The notes: generated by a model from the sequence alone, not told the origin. A DNA stretch of 64,000 bases from Ceratobasidium sp. AG-K (GCA_037039685.1 JAWNGF010000008.1:1240001-1304000); one strand, 5' to 3'. Shown: positions 1 through 13,116, counted from the stretch's first letter. Numbers and translations: made by a program.

Positions 1-103
1 TTTTTACTCAAGCCGAGGGTACAGTTCACAGTTCGAGGAAGGAAACGCCGGCAGACTTGTGTATTGAACCGTTGTCGGGATCGCTGTTGAAGATGTGGGT
101 CAG

Positions 104-1291
104 TCAACGTGCATACAATAGTAGAAAATTAGAGACATACGTTACTGGTAATACCGGAGACTGCTTTGATTTAGTGGAGAACACACGCGCTTTGGCCAGG
201 TCGATCAACCGCTTGTACTCTGTGATTGTTTCCTGGAGGAAACCAAAAAAGGCGAAGAATACCACGGAAGTGAGGGGTACAATGTACCAGGTGATCAACA
301 AGGTATTCCAAGAATGTCCGGGCATTTGAATCTTGGCGAATTGGTCGACGCGCATCCAATCTTCATGAACATACTCCCAAGAGATCCAGGGCCGAATTCC
401 ACTATCGATATTGATGACCAAGACGAATAGTGTCATGGCTGTGGCAAGTGTCATCTCGGTAACTGATAGCGCAATAAGGCGGAGATAGCGGTCGGTAGTG
501 AGACCCGAGCCTGAAACCCGCAGAGTGGTTTCAAACTGCGCGCGGCGATGGACAAACCAACGCAGGGCGATACCTACGGGAAAAGATTAGACAAATCCTG
601 TGTCCTGAATAGCTTGGTTCGTACCCGCATACACTAGCGCAATCAAAGATAAAACAAGTGGCGGCAGAGAAATGATAAATAAAGCAGCAACCGACATGTA
701 CAGAGCCTAGCACGTGGGGATAATCAGCAGTTGAACCGTTGAAGAGGGAAAAACATACTGGATAGCAACCCAAGTCCTGGATAATATCAAAGCGATGTCC
801 TTGGACCACATAGTCTATGTTCTGGCGGTCAATAACTATTACATAACTCGAAAACATGAACATACGGAGCGCCATGATAACAATTGGCAACCCCACACAC
901 ATGCCGATCTCGAACACCATCCGTCGGCGTTTGTTATTTGCATTTAGGATCACCGGACTTGGAGAAGCTGATTGCGCAAGATGCCGACAGATGCACACAA
1001 CACAGGCTGGAAGGCCAACGTTGGCTCCAATAATAAATTTTGAAGCTATGTCGAGTCAGGCACAAGGTTGTCAAAAGGAGCAAAGGACCTACTTATATCG
1101 CACCATATTTCGTACTTTACAATGACGTTCCCATTCCAGATTATGGCATGGACCCCACGCGTGACGTTGCAGAGCACAAGCCAGGCAATGACCGACAAGG
1201 TGCCAACGTTAGGCGCTTGCCAGTGGAACGGTAGGGGAATGAGACAAAGTATCGCGCTGATAAAACTAACGGCAGCTAAATCAAGTCCCAT
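104..1291 (-). CDS. STE3: STE3-type pheromone receptor (7TM GPCR), 4 exons
   Basis: Complete receptor of the fungal STE3 family, which binds lipopeptide mating pheromones at the plasma membrane and signals through a G protein. Inferred exons on the minus strand: 1093-1291, 759-1045, 625-706 and 104-573, totalling 1038 nt (345 aa) with introns of 47, 52 and 51 nt, all GT-AG. The ATG is at 1289-1291. Family landmarks are in order: LPFHWQAPNVGTL in TM1-2, WCDITSKFIIGANVGLPAC in TM3, a VQGHRFDIIQDLGCYP loop, then SWEYVHEDWMRVDQ before TM7, and FFAFFGF in TM7. The cytoplasmic tail after TM7 is short (about 45 aa). Family identity is firm. Whether it is the mating-type B receptor or a non-mating paralog cannot be told here; no CaaX pheromone precursor was found by eye in 1292-2400. 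Confidence 0.93.
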
Positions 1292-4200
1292 AATGCGGGA
1301 TAGCGGCGAGGGTGATCTTGAGGGGCGGAGGATTCAATGGTTGTTGATGTACGAATTAAATACCAATGTTGACAGTCTGTTTGAACAAAGGGAAGCGAAT
1401 GTGATGTCGGTAAATCAGCCCAATGTGTTCCCGTGTTTGGCTATGCTTTTGGTCGAAGCTTCACAGGTGGCAACATCGTGGCTCTTGGAGCCTCGGTCCT
1501 TTATTCTTGCCACGTTAGAATGTTTAGATACTAGATTAGGATATCTGCGTACCGTATTCGACAATTAAAAGCCCACGCAGCGTGTTATCAACATTATTGT
1601 TTGTCGGTAACCACTTCAGTGCCATGTCTATCATTCGACACTTGATCGAAACCCACGAAAGAGTTCGACCAGTTGACCCTCTCTGAGCTGCAAGTTCTCA
1701 TTAGCTCCCCTCTGACCGTACGTAGACCACTCCGCGTCGATATCTGGTGACAGCCACAGCGCAAGGTTCAATGCCCTTCAAATGCGAGGTCTCCACGTAC
1801 GTGCTTACACATCCTGCAGCCCCAGGATGAAGCCAAGTTAGCTAGTTGGCAGCAGACTCCTTGGTTCTCACTGGGCCGCCCTCGGCCATCGGATTTTACG
1901 ACGTCCTGTCGTGACCACATTAAGCCTAGCGGCGGCAAGCGGGGTGTGCTTGTTTGACCGCGTTTGACATTATGACATCTTAGTACAAGTCATCCAGATT
2001 TAATAATTTTTATCTAAATCAAATAGATCGTGATAGAGCGAACATCACATGTGATGGAACACATTCCCAACTTACATGATTGCGAATGCCGTCCGTCAGG
2101 CGATGCTGGTGTGTCCGGAATACAAACTCCATGTCCTTGAAGTTAGTGTTTGGTTTAGTAGTTGAGACACATATTCCCAGAAGCCGTCAGCTGGCCTGGA
2201 AGCCGTTGGAGATTGGGTGGTAAGTGAGCAAGATGTCGGCAGAGACATGATCACCGCTGGAGGACCGACGACGCCACCTAGGAGGACTTTTGTTAGCTGA
2301 ATGCGGGCAAGACGCTGGGCGTTGTAATAAATGAGTTTACCTAGCTGGGCTCACAACGATTCCGTGCTTCCCAAAGGCGCTGCTATCCCATCATAAGGTT
2401 GGTACTCTAGGCGATACTACTAGTATCCAGAGAAATAACCATAATATGAACGACAGCGTACATACATTTGGGGTGGCGATTGCCGAGAAATGAGACATAT
2501 ATCAAGGAAATCCAGGTTGATTCGGTAGCTTCTAGCAAAGGAGGAACTCTAGTGCATGGAAACGAGATCTTGCGGGCAGCAGTCGTCCAAATAACGTTAC
2601 GGATCTGGGATCTAGTGGTGTTGTCCACGCCGTGATGTAGAGGAAGCACGCCCGATGTGTTGAGCCAAGAAAGTAGATTGGTAAGTCGGATTGCATACCT
2701 CGCACTCAAAGTCCCCGCAATTGTCCCAACTACAGTGCAGAGATGTGGCTGGGTTCAGTTTCGGTTGAGTCTGGGCCAGGGACAAACACACGCAACTCCT
2801 ATGACAAATCATGAGTCATCCAGGTTTGGGTTTTCCGCTCTCGAACCGACCACCACGCCCGCGCTTGTCATCATCCAAACCATACTGCACACGACATCCA
2901 CTCGCCACGTAAAGGGTCCTCTCGACGCGCATGCTTCTCAATCAAACGGTACTCGAAGACGCTTCACCCCAACTACATCTATCCAAACATCACCCACCTC
3001 GCCCGTCCAGCCTGGGAAAACGAGTCCGAGTCGTATAATGAGCGGGGGTGCTTCCGACTGACGCACCTGTACGAAGCAAACACGGGGTTATGGACTCTGG
3101 AACGGCTAGCTATCTGTTACCCAATCCAACCTGAACTGCTTCCATGGACTTCGCGTCGATTATAACCATGCGTCTATCAAACTTGAAAGCCCGCATCTCT
3201 AGAGCTAAGCTTACGCTAGGGGCGCTACTTGCACGTGTGCGGAAGGGGGAGAGACGGGCTAGTATGGGATGTAGCAGATGCGGTTGGTTAGGTGCGGATA
3301 GAACGCTGTGCTGCTGCAATGGAGCATGGTGCGACTGGTTATAGATGGCATGGAGTGACCACCAGCTAATCTCCTCAGGGCGTTCACGCGTGCCATCGCA
3401 TTCTCTCTTACTGGTGATGCTTCGGAAGTAGCCATATCCTTGCATTACTTCCTAGGGTGGGCTCAGAGTCGGTCTGACGCGATGGAAGTATTGCCGGCAT
3501 GCATGGAAAGTAAAATTGTATAGGGATATGTATGTCCAAAATCGCGGAAAATACAATTGCATAATACCTTACCTTGGCTCAACACGACCTTTCCATCAAG
3601 CGATTCGAATTGAATGAAGGTGCGGTTCGATCTGTCTGTGGAGAATTTCCGGAGGGGAGATGGGATTGAAAATGGTTCCACGTACGGTAGGCTGCTGTCG
3701 CAGGGGCAAGCTGATACCACTCTTATTGCAGATGTTATTACATATACACTTGGCCCCAGGTGAACCAATGGATTTATGAGTCTGCCCTCGAGCGATGGCT
3801 GGCTAAGCCGCGGCTGTCGAGACGACGGGCAACTCGCAGCTACCACACCTATTGACCACCAAGCTATGCTATTCTAAATTATTTATCCCTGCGCTCCTAC
3901 CTTGGGCTCGCTAAACTAGGGCAGAGACATCATGTTGAAGATCACCCAAAGATATTGCAACTCGTTCGGGGTTGTATTCCAAGTAGTCTTACCTCAAAAT
4001 ACAACAAGATCCTACCGAATAAATTTATTTTATATGTGGCACTTCTACCGAGTTTAATGTGTGAGGGACAGCGTTGTTTCTGAGCAACCTCTTATAGTTG
4101 CCTGCGGGTATAAGGGTGGCCATGAAATAATACATGCGTTGGATTGCAGGCCGAACCACTTGGAGGCGAGTCGAAGTTACTTTGATATTCACATCACCTT

Positions 4201-4972
4201 GAACATGAATCCGTATGCTGTTTCCAGAATTCTCAGCCATCCCCATCTTTGCCTCCAGGCTGCACACGTAGCAACTATACCAGTACATCCGATGATGCTC
4301 AGTGCAAGATTTTAAAAGGTAAATTCCTCGTTGGAATAAGTGATGATACTTGCACCCAAGGAGCTGAAGTGGTCTATGACCCATGGGAGAGGGAAATGAC
4401 TAAGCGAGGCACGGTACCTTTTGCTTTTTAGAGTGCGCCGGCCGTACCACGCTGGGTCCATAGCTTTGAGATCGCGATCCAGCACACCTTCATCCATTCT
4501 CCCATCAGTATGAAGGGCTCGGCTAGCCAAGTTTGCTCTGATTATTGATTGTACTTTTGTAACATTCATCATATCCACTTGTTTGCATGTTCCTGCGTGT
4601 ATAATAAGCCGTGCATGTGTATACTACCTATGAATTCTTTTTCGACTGACTCAAGCCGGGAGAGTCTTCCTCATTCCCACCAGCTATCTGCATATAGCCC
4701 AAATTGCCTGGTGTGGTAATGTCGTTTCTAGCCTCTGGTTGATGCCCTCGCTCATTCGTCTCTGCCAGAGATCACCAGAGCCTCAAGGTTAGTTGTTACC
4801 AATATGTCAGCTAATAATTTACCAATAACTCGACAGGTTCCTTTTCCAGAAACATTGATGAGGATTACGTTACGAGTCACGCTCACATTATCTTAGCGCC
4901 GCCTCAACCCTGGATCCAACTTGACGTCCACAGCGAAATAACATCTAAGCACCAACCCCTACTAAACTAAAT
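1292..4972. other. Intergenic stretch with unassigned minus-strand coding candidates
   Basis: No confident gene. Two minus-strand areas look weakly gene-like. One is 3110-3846, where an open stretch ending GKVVLSQ meets a GT donor and a second open stretch follows an AG near 3450. The other is 4025-4578, where DEGVLDRDLKAMDPAWYGRR precedes a GT donor and a tail ending VPHIK* follows. On the plus strand, about 2940-3170 reads open through ENESESYNERGCFRLTHLYE. I recognise no family in any of them and could not build a full exon chain with an ATG. Confidence 0.3.
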
Positions 4973-7900
4973 ATGTCAATGAGAGAGCGTTGGTCGCGTA
5001 CCAAGGCTGGCTTCAAAAGGCGGCTTGGCATTGGTTTAGACGAGGTTGGCTTCACGTCCTCCCCAAATTTACGGGAGCCAAGCCCTAGACCTCAGACGAC
5101 TCGGCGTGCAGTGACACCCCAACCAAGCACCGTGGACTCTTTGGCACCAACGCATAGTGTTCTTCCTGCTGATAATTTGGGATCTGCCTCCGCCAACCCC
5201 ACGTCGACCATTATAGTGGCCTCTGACCTCGCTTCATCAAATGCACCTGCTGTGAGTCAGCCTCCAACCTCAACCCACGATAGCACACAACATAACTCCG
5301 ATCCTCGTTCAATTGATATCAAATCCAATGCAAAACCCACAAAATCTGTTGCCTGGTCTGGAGTCAAGACCCTGTTCAAGGTGGTCGAGTCAACTGCAGA
5401 TGTGTTTGGGCCACTCAAGTCGGCGGTCGGAGGGCTGAACAAGTGTATCGACATACTCGGGGTGCATATACAGACCAGATTTTTGACTTATGGATGCTGA
5501 CTTATGGGTGCATGCAGCGGGCCTCGAAGGGACACGAAGACTATGAAGAATTAGGAGTTAAGCTCAAGTCACTAAGAGCAGAGCTTGAAGCATTTCTCAG
5601 CGGTACGAAGAATCCAACTATTACAGAAAATGTGAACAACTTGGCCATGTGGGTTAGACGTTTGTCTCCTTGGGCGTGCGACTAACGGTTCAATGTGAAG
5701 CGCGATAGACCATGAGGTTTTGCTCATCGAGGAAAAACTAAGGAGAAACACCCTGCAAAAACATGCAGAAGCGCTTGAGGAGGTGGATGAGATAACAGAG
5801 TGCTACCGTCGAATACAGGGACACCTAGAGGGGCTTGCGGTGAGTCTGTTCATCTGGTCATCGAGTAGAGTACCGAATAATGGATATATAGCTGAGCGCG
5901 AACCTCAGTATCTGGAGGACTGTCAACATTCTTGATGATGTGCGTGTGTCGAGTGACAATGGCATGGCATTTCAGCCTCAAATCCCAAATCACAGGTTTT
6001 GCTACAGCAAAAACTCTCCCCGTCGCTTTCTGCTCTCTATGACTCTGCCGTGTCCGGGTCTGGAGCGGTTCAACGAGGAGAGTGCACGCCGGGCACTCGC
6101 ATTCCGGAGATCAAGAGACTACTGAGCTGGGTACAAAACCCCGAAGGCAAGAATGTTTTCTGGATGAGTGGCATGGCTGGAACTGGCAAAACGACAATCG
6201 CATATAGCGTCTGCAGCGAGCTCGAGAAGCAGAGGACCCTTGCAGCGAGTTTCTTTTGCTCTAGGCTGATACCGGAATGCCGCGATGTCAACTCGATTAT
6301 TCCGGCGATCGCGTATCAGCTCGCTCAGTTCTCATACCCTTTTCGATGCGCGCTATCCGAGGTTCTGGAGGATAAATCCGATGTACACGCCCGGGTTCTA
6401 AAGAAGCAGTTCGAGAGTTTGCTGGTTGTACCCTTGTTGAAAATCAAGGAAAGGCTTCCCGCAGACTTTGTGGTGGTGATTGACGCGCTTGACGAATGCA
6501 ATGATAAGTACGTTGTGGAACAAATGCTAGGCATACTACTTCCCCAGTCCACTGAGTCCAGTCTTCCAATCCGATTCCTCGTTTCGAGTCGACCCGAGCC
6601 AGAAATCTACTCATGCATGATGGAACGCCTGGGCGACGATCTGGACTCCCGACTGGCGCTCCACGACCTCGATGCCCAACGGGTGAAAAAGGATATTGGC
6701 ATATACCTGCAGGCTGAGCTGGCAGCCATGCACTTCACTCCATCCCGACTTGCAGAGTTGGTTGACCGCTCTGGCGTACTATTCATTTTTGCCTCCACCG
6801 CAGCACGATACATCAAAGATGGTTTGCGCTTCCGTGAGCATGAAGAGCGCCTAAGTGTCATCCTTGGACTATCCGTTATCTCTCAGAACGATCAGAGTCG
6901 TGAGATTGATAAACTATACACCGCAATACTTGAGGCTGTGTTCCAGGGAAATAGTCTCAGCCAGTCTACCAGAGAACGAATGAGAACAACGTTGGATACA
7001 GTTATATGCGCACAGGAGCCGATGACGGTCGGTACCTTGGCAGGATTGCTCGGACTCAAGGATGCAAAGCAGGCAGATGCGCTGCTGCGTCCATTCTGCT
7101 CGGTGCTGAACATCTCAGAGTCAGATGGGCTTGTGACAACTCTACATGCCTCTTTTCCAGACTATATGCTTGACCAGCATCGCTCGCTATTTCTCTGGTG
7201 CAACCCTGCAGCCAGTCATCTATGGCTGGCGCAAGCGTGCTTCAGGGCGATAGATTCCGACTGCCAACAGTTTAATCTATGCAAACTCGAGTCTTCGTAT
7301 ATTGCAGACAAAAGCGTGGAAGGACTGGGAGAACGAGCGAAGGAGACGATATCGGCAGAGCTATTCTACGCCTGTCGGCACTGGATTTCTCACACCGAGG
7401 CTCAACAGAGCCAGGGGTTGGATCAGCCGCTTTTCGAATTTATCTCTACCAGACTGATGCTGTGGATGGAGGTGCTCAACTTGAGGAAGTGCATGAACCT
7501 CGGACCAGGGATCATGCGGCGTGCGGAGATCTGGAGCAGAGTATGTAGACCTCTGGTTCTAGCCTATATGCTAAGTGACTGAGAAATCTGTAGGCCAGCA
7601 AGTGTGAAACAAAGACCACGGAGCTGGTACATGATGCCTGGCGCTTTGTTAGCATGTTTGCCGGTCACGCCGTGTCTCAGAGTACCACGCATATCTACGT
7701 ATCCATGTTGCCATTCTGGCCCGAGGATGCTCCAGTCAGTACACACTATGCGAGGCGGATCAATGAGGCGAGCAAAATACAAGGTACGGCAATGACGAGG
7801 CGCCAGTTGACCAACCTAGCCACATGGACGCTCCAAACCGCCGTGACCATGGCTTGTTTCTCCCTCGACAGCTTGTTTATTGCATGTAGCGCTGGGGAGT

Positions 7901-9920
7901 TGATATACGTGATAGACGGCAGCACAGGAAGCACAGTCTTAGGTCCTCAGAAGCATAATCGCACAGTTCTCTCGGTCTCATTCTCGCCTGACGGCACACT
8001 TCTTGCGTCTGGCTCTGAAGATAGGACCATTCGAGTATGGAGCACGCAAAGCGGGAAAGCTGTTGCAGGTCCTATGGCAGAGCACACATATCCCATCACT
8101 TCGGTTTGTTTCACCCCTGATGGCGCTGGTATCGTTTCCGGTTCTCACGATCAGACTATCCGGGTCTGGAACTGGAGAAGTAATACAATCCTCGGTCCCT
8201 TTGAAGGTCACAGTGACAGCGTGAGGTCGGTTTGCGTGTCTCCTGACGGCACTCGCATTGTCTCCGGGTCTGACGACCGGACCGTACGTGTGTGGGATAT
8301 CAAGAGCGGAAGGATGGTGCTTGAACCCTTCATGGGGCATACCGACTGGGTCAGATCGGTGTGCTTCGCTCCCGACGGCGCCCGTATTATCTCCGGATCG
8401 GACGACAGAACCATACGCATCTGGAGCGCTGAGACAGGACAGCAGCTAGCCGAGCCATTCAAGGGTCACACCAGTTATATCATGGCTGTCGCGTTCTCAC
8501 CTGATGGAAAGCAGCTCGCATCTGGGTCGAGCGACAATACCATACGTCTATGGAACATGGGCGGCACGTCAAACTCCGTCCAACTGTTCGAGGGACACAC
8601 CAGCACGGTCAACTCGGTTGCATTCTCATCCGATGGCACACGCGTAGTCTCATGCTCGGATGACAAGACAGTTCGAGTCTGGGACGCTCGCAGCAAGGCG
8701 GTCGTAGACAGCCCACTCGAGGCGCATACGAAGAGGGTTTCATCAGTTTGCTTCTCGCGTGACAGCACTCGTATCCTTTCTGCTTCGTCTGATGCAACCG
8801 TACGCGTCTGGGACGCACGTAACGGATGTGCCCTGCTCGGGCCACTCGAGGGACATTCCGGCCAGAACAACTGTGCGCGTTTCTCCCCTGACGGCACTCA
8901 GATTGCCTCTGGCTCTGCGAACTATACGATCCAGTTGTGGGACTCGGAGACCGGCCAACCAGTGGGTGAACCTCTCGCAGGTCACTCTGATAATGTGATT
9001 GCTCTATGTTTCTCCCCTGATGGCACTCTCGTTGCATCCGGCTCGGAAGATGGAACGGTAAGGGTGTGGAGTACCCAAACCGGGAAGACGACCACTGGCT
9101 CTCTGACCGGGCACTCAAACTGGGTTTGGTCGGTGTGTTTTTCTCCTGACGGTGCTCGTATTGTTTCCTGTTCCTATGATAAGACCATACGAGTCTGGGA
9201 CGCGACGACTGGGCGACTGACTCTTGGTCCACTCGAAGAACACGCTGGCAGTGTCATGAGTGCCTGCTTCTCCCCTGATGGCACACGCATTGCCTCCGCC
9301 TCTAGGGACAAGACCATACGACTGTGGGACAGCAGCACAGGCGCAACGGTGTGTGACCCACTCGAGGGTCATACCGACGACCTCAACTCAGTCTGCTTTT
9401 CTCCGAACGGCGAGGTCATTGCATCGGGCTCCGATGACAAAACAATCCGACTTTGGGATGTGTACACAGGGGCTGCGATTGGCGTTTTGCTGACAGGGCA
9501 CACTGGATTGATCTGGTCTGTTGCCTTCTCTCCCGATGGCAGTCAGATTGTATCTGGGTCGAGCGATGCAACCATTCGTGTTTTTGATGTTCCTGATCTG
9601 GCTATGCTTCGATCCCATTCCAGTATGTCTGGACTTTCGAGCGCGGTCACTGCTTACTCACGCCAGTTCACACAGGTTCCTCATCACCGTCCGACAAAGA
9701 TCAAGAGGCGCTGATGTTTGATTGCCAGCCCTGGATGCTGCAAGACGATGGCTGGGTGGTCGATGCACAGTCCAGGCTGCTGGCATGGGTCCCGCTTGAC
9801 CTCCACAGTCGACTGCTTCGTCCTCGCACAAGGTTAATCATTTCCGCCTCGGGTTCCGTCAAGATCGACATAGGCTACGACAAACTGGGAGAGGGGTGGA
9901 CAGGTTGCTACAAGCCATGA
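4973..9920 (+). CDS. NLR1: NACHT-WD40 STAND protein, 7 exons
   Basis: Intracellular STAND NTPase of the fungal NLR class, linked in other fungi to non-self recognition and regulated cell death. Inferred exons: 4973-5461, 5518-5648, 5701-5839, 5892-5939, 5996-7540, 7594-9622, 9676-9920 (4626 nt, 1541 aa). Residues about 120-265 form an N-terminal helical domain (FGPLKSAVGGLNKCIDILG onward) that resembles HeLo/MLKL-type four-helix bundles (inference). A CTPGTR linker precedes NACHT: Walker A GMAGTGKTT at about 328-336, Walker B FVVVIDALDEC at about 427-437, FLVSSRPEPE sensor region near 463. WD40 repeats span about 865-1455: I count 13 clear repeats plus one degenerate, consistent with two seven-blade propellers. 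The last exon carries a DDGWVVD...LLAWVP tail also found in NLR2. Reading frame is intact throughout. Confidence 0.9.
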
Positions 9921-10878
9921 GGTCGAAGCTTGGCAGGAGGCAAATGTGCACTTGACCATATCTACTGTTATGTGCCCCTTGTCTCACTCCAGTATGTTGA
10001 ACGAACGTTTGAGTTTCTTGGATAGTGCAAGCGTTGTCTTTAGTCTCTGATTGCAATCGTATGCATCATCAGGCCATAGATAACCTTCGGGTTCAGTTTG
10101 GCTCTGATGGTCTTGATGCTCAAGACAAACTGCGGGAACCTGCGTGTGTATGCGTTGGTGGTTGGTCGTACCTCACATTTGAAGACGCGGATATATTATA
10201 GTATGGCCTATCAGATCTGAAAACTCATTGCTCAGATAAATTCTGTACACACTACATCGGCTTTGAACTCCCACAGAATAGTCGTGTCCCATCAATTCGC
10301 AAAGTCCAGCCATTCCCTTCGTCTGGAGAACATTTCGATATCCGGGTCCATTCATTACATCCAAGGAAGCAGCGTATAGTGGGGGGCTTCTGAGACTATA
10401 CCTTTCTGGCACATGTAGTTGGCCGGACGAGGTGACGAAGCTGCGACCACGCGACACCGGACAAAGGTGCCCACAGCGAAGTGGAGCCTGTTTTGATAGT
10501 GAGACCGTAGTTGCTACTGGAAGTGTCGCGTAGTGTGAAAGGTATGTCGGTCGGGATGTCGGCCATTAGATGAATCGGGTCGGGAATCTCATGGTCGAGA
10601 GGGGTGACGAAGACAGGGACCAGCAGAGCGGCCCGCGAGCGCCATGCTTGACCATTTGAAATGATCGCTGACCAAGCTACTGTCCTTGTCCATGCGTTTG
10701 TTTGCAGTTCTGAACTCGGCCGGGGCAAACTGATCGCGTCTCAAACAAAATTCCCACTCGTTATGCTCAACTCTGGCCGACATTTCGCCACTGCGACCTG
10801 GTTTCCATATCCTCCATGTCGCCCCCTCGATTTGTTGATTAGGACCGGCTCGTGACTCGAACGAAGAAACACACGCGT
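9921..10878. other. NLR1 3' region with an unassigned minus-strand ORF
   Basis: No confident gene. A minus-strand open stretch at 10396-10728 has coding-like composition (for example HLMADIPTDIPFTLRDTSSS and NYGLTIKTGSTSLWAPLSG), with a second minus-strand open stretch at 10173-10457. They could be exons of one small gene reading away from the hAT element, but no start, splice chain or family was recognised. Confidence 0.25.
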
Positions 10879-10984
10879 CACCAGACTAGGGTGCAGTTAT
10901 TAAGTCTCAGAGAGATAATCACATGTTAATAACTGGGGGTGTTAATAACAGGGCGTTATTAACACGTGCTATTACCACCACGTG

Positions 10985-11162
10985 CTCAGCAAAAATTGAA
11001 AATGCTCCGGTCTGCTCCGGAGCTGGGGTTTTGCTCGGGAGCACTGCGTAGGCTCCGGAGTGCACCGGAAGCGTTGCAATCACGTGCTCCTGAGCGCTCC
11101 AGGAGCCTAAGGAGCTCTCCGGAGCCCTCACGCACTCTGGAGCATTTTCACTTTTTGCTGAG
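10985..11162. repeat. Imperfect hairpin inside the hAT left arm
   Basis: A 24-nt arm at 10985-11008 (CTCAGCAAAAATTGAAAATGCTCC) is the near-exact reverse complement of 11139-11162 with one mismatch. The loop is GC-rich with many CTCCGGAG-like palindromic words. Just outside, GTGTTAATAAC and GTTATTAACAC at about 10940-10970 also pair. This is a subterminal fold-back typical of cut-and-paste transposon ends. Confidence 0.75.
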
Positions 11163-11200
11163 TGACACAATTATTTGTATGGTGTAATACACTGTGTGAA

Positions 11201-11752
11201 CTAGAATACATCCAAGTTAACTGCACTAACATCCTTCTTGGTTGACAACTGTCCCTCAGAAGGCCTTTTGCATGATGATTCCGGTCCCAAACTCTCTACT
11301 TGCACCCCTTCCACTCCCTCAACTGCTTGATCTGCTAGGAGCTCAAGCAAAACCAGGTTTCTAAGGTCAACACCGTGGATAGTTGTCACATCAAACCCCT
11401 TTGCATCAGGGATCACTGCCTTGTGCACTTCCTCCCTGTTGTCACTGCCAATCTCATCATCCATTGAATCTACAATATTCACCTCTTGAGCACTGTTTTA
11501 GTCTTCACCACACTTGTCATGTCTGTAGTCTGTGCTTTTGAACACCTCAAGCTCAATAACCTGTTCTGCAACATATATGCATACCAGATATGTAAGTAAT
11601 AGCTGGCAAATACCAGCAAAACTGCGCACCTTTTCTGTAACAGACAGTGACATCTCCTCTGCTGCATTTGACAGATCTTCTACCCATTTTGATAGAAAAG
11701 CTTTCTCCCAAAAGTTGTCAGTAAGGTAGTAAGAAAACAGATCTACAACCAA
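11201..11752 (-). other. Unassigned minus-strand ORFs inside the hAT left arm
   Basis: Two open stretches, 11498-11752 (FWEKAFLSKWVEDLSNAAEE) and 11201-11482 (ending VSAVNLDVF*), lie in line on the minus strand and could be two exons of a hAT passenger or transposase remnant interrupted by G1a. No transposase motif, zinc finger or hAT dimerisation signature is visible. Function unknown. Confidence 0.3.
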
Positions 11753-11841
11753 TTCAATCCCAGTCCCTCACTCTTGAAAGGTCAGGGGTGTGACTGCTTG
11801 GAGCCCAGAAATATTTTCTAGATCAGCATTGAGCACACTAC

Positions 11842-12287
11842 TGTCACAACCTTTTCTTGTTTCTCTCTTTGTTGTCCTGTTTGTCTCGCGTTTGGTCTTG
11901 TTCTTCTCGCCTTGGCGCATTTAGTCGCCTTTATGTAAGCCTCAACCGCGGGACATGCCTGCCTGGCCTGTTCCCTTGTCTCCTTGGTGTCCATGGACTT
12001 ATCACGTTTCCTTTGTTCTGTCCTCCTTTCTCTTGGACTCTTGCTTTCTCTCTTTTTGGTTTCCCTTGTTGCTTGCTCTCTATTGTACATAGCCACAGTA
12101 GAAAGTATATATACCAGCGACACAAGTCTTGCTCCCACAAGACTTGTTCTCTTGTTGTTTTCCCCATCCCTCATTGCGTGACTCACTTAGGCCTTAGTGC
12201 CATACCTTTGACCTTTGTTGTTGTTCCAACCCCCATCCTCACTGCCTGTGGAGTCTTGGCCTCCAAGGTTTGGCTAGGGTTGTGACA
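11842..12287 (+). repeat. G1a 5' LTR
   Basis: Runs from TGTCACAACC to GGTTGTGACA, matching the 427-bp LTRs of G1b with more divergence. It holds a TATATATACC box at about 12107-12116, followed about 30 bp later by ACAAGACTTGTTCT (12137-12150), which is complementary to the primer site that starts at 12290. Confidence 0.85.
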
Positions 12288-13116
12288 CTAGAACAAGTCT
12301 TCTTGCCTTTGTCATGGATACAGCCTTTGTTGCTGTCAGAACCAGGTTTTTCATCACTGGGTCACCTCTGAGCATTTGCACACCCCTCACCATTGTCAGC
12401 TAACACCCCTTTCTCTCCCCTGCATCATTTACATGTTGAGGCACACTGCAGCTTGCACCCATTAGCCTGTCAATGACGTCCCCTATCCTCTGATATCACT
12501 GAACCATGGCCACCTAATCAGGAAGCACCATTCATATATTCTATTGGAACAAGGACCTCTGAGACCTTTGCACTGAACCTACCATCAACTAGGTTCCCAC
12601 TATACATTCCATCTCTACCCAGGGGATATATTTTCTATCAAAACACTACTAGCCATATTTGGTCAAAGCGCACCAGGAAGCACAGTTATTATAGTTGATG
12701 TTCAACAGAAGTTGCTTGAATTCAGCAGAGTCCTACAAAGCCACAATGTCTTCTATGATGCCCTCCTTCTCTAAGGGCAAAAGCCCCATTGCACCACCCC
12801 CACTGGAAACCCCCCTCCAACAAACTTGTTCTCAGAACCTCCCCCATCAAGAAAAGAAGGCAACAAGGAAGGATCAGTGGGGATACAACCATTTGTTCCC
12901 AACCAGCTCCCTACAAAACCTTCAATGCAGAATCAAGACCACCGTCCCCTGCCATTAGGGAATACAAGGGCGACTCCTGGTGGGAAACCCATGAAGGCGA
13001 TTTTCAAAAAGAAGTCCTTTTCATTCTCAGAGAATTATCATTGCGCCATAGTCTCATGGCAGAAAGGTTGGAACACATTGAACAATGGATCCTACATAAT
13101 AGGGATGATGGAAATA

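Noticed and set aside
1292..2400. Search for a CaaX pheromone precursor next to STE3
   Set aside because: By-eye scan of Cys-x-x-x-stop on both strands found only non-aliphatic endings or frames without a usable ATG.
3144..3344. 66-aa plus-strand ORF ending CDWL
   Set aside because: Ends Cys plus three, but the residues are not aliphatic and the length and composition do not fit a pheromone precursor.
8609..9232. 207-aa minus-strand ORF inside NLR1 WD40 exon
   Set aside because: Antisense shadow of the repeat-coding strand. The plus strand has clear WD40 repeats in frame, and similar shadows occur at each repeat.
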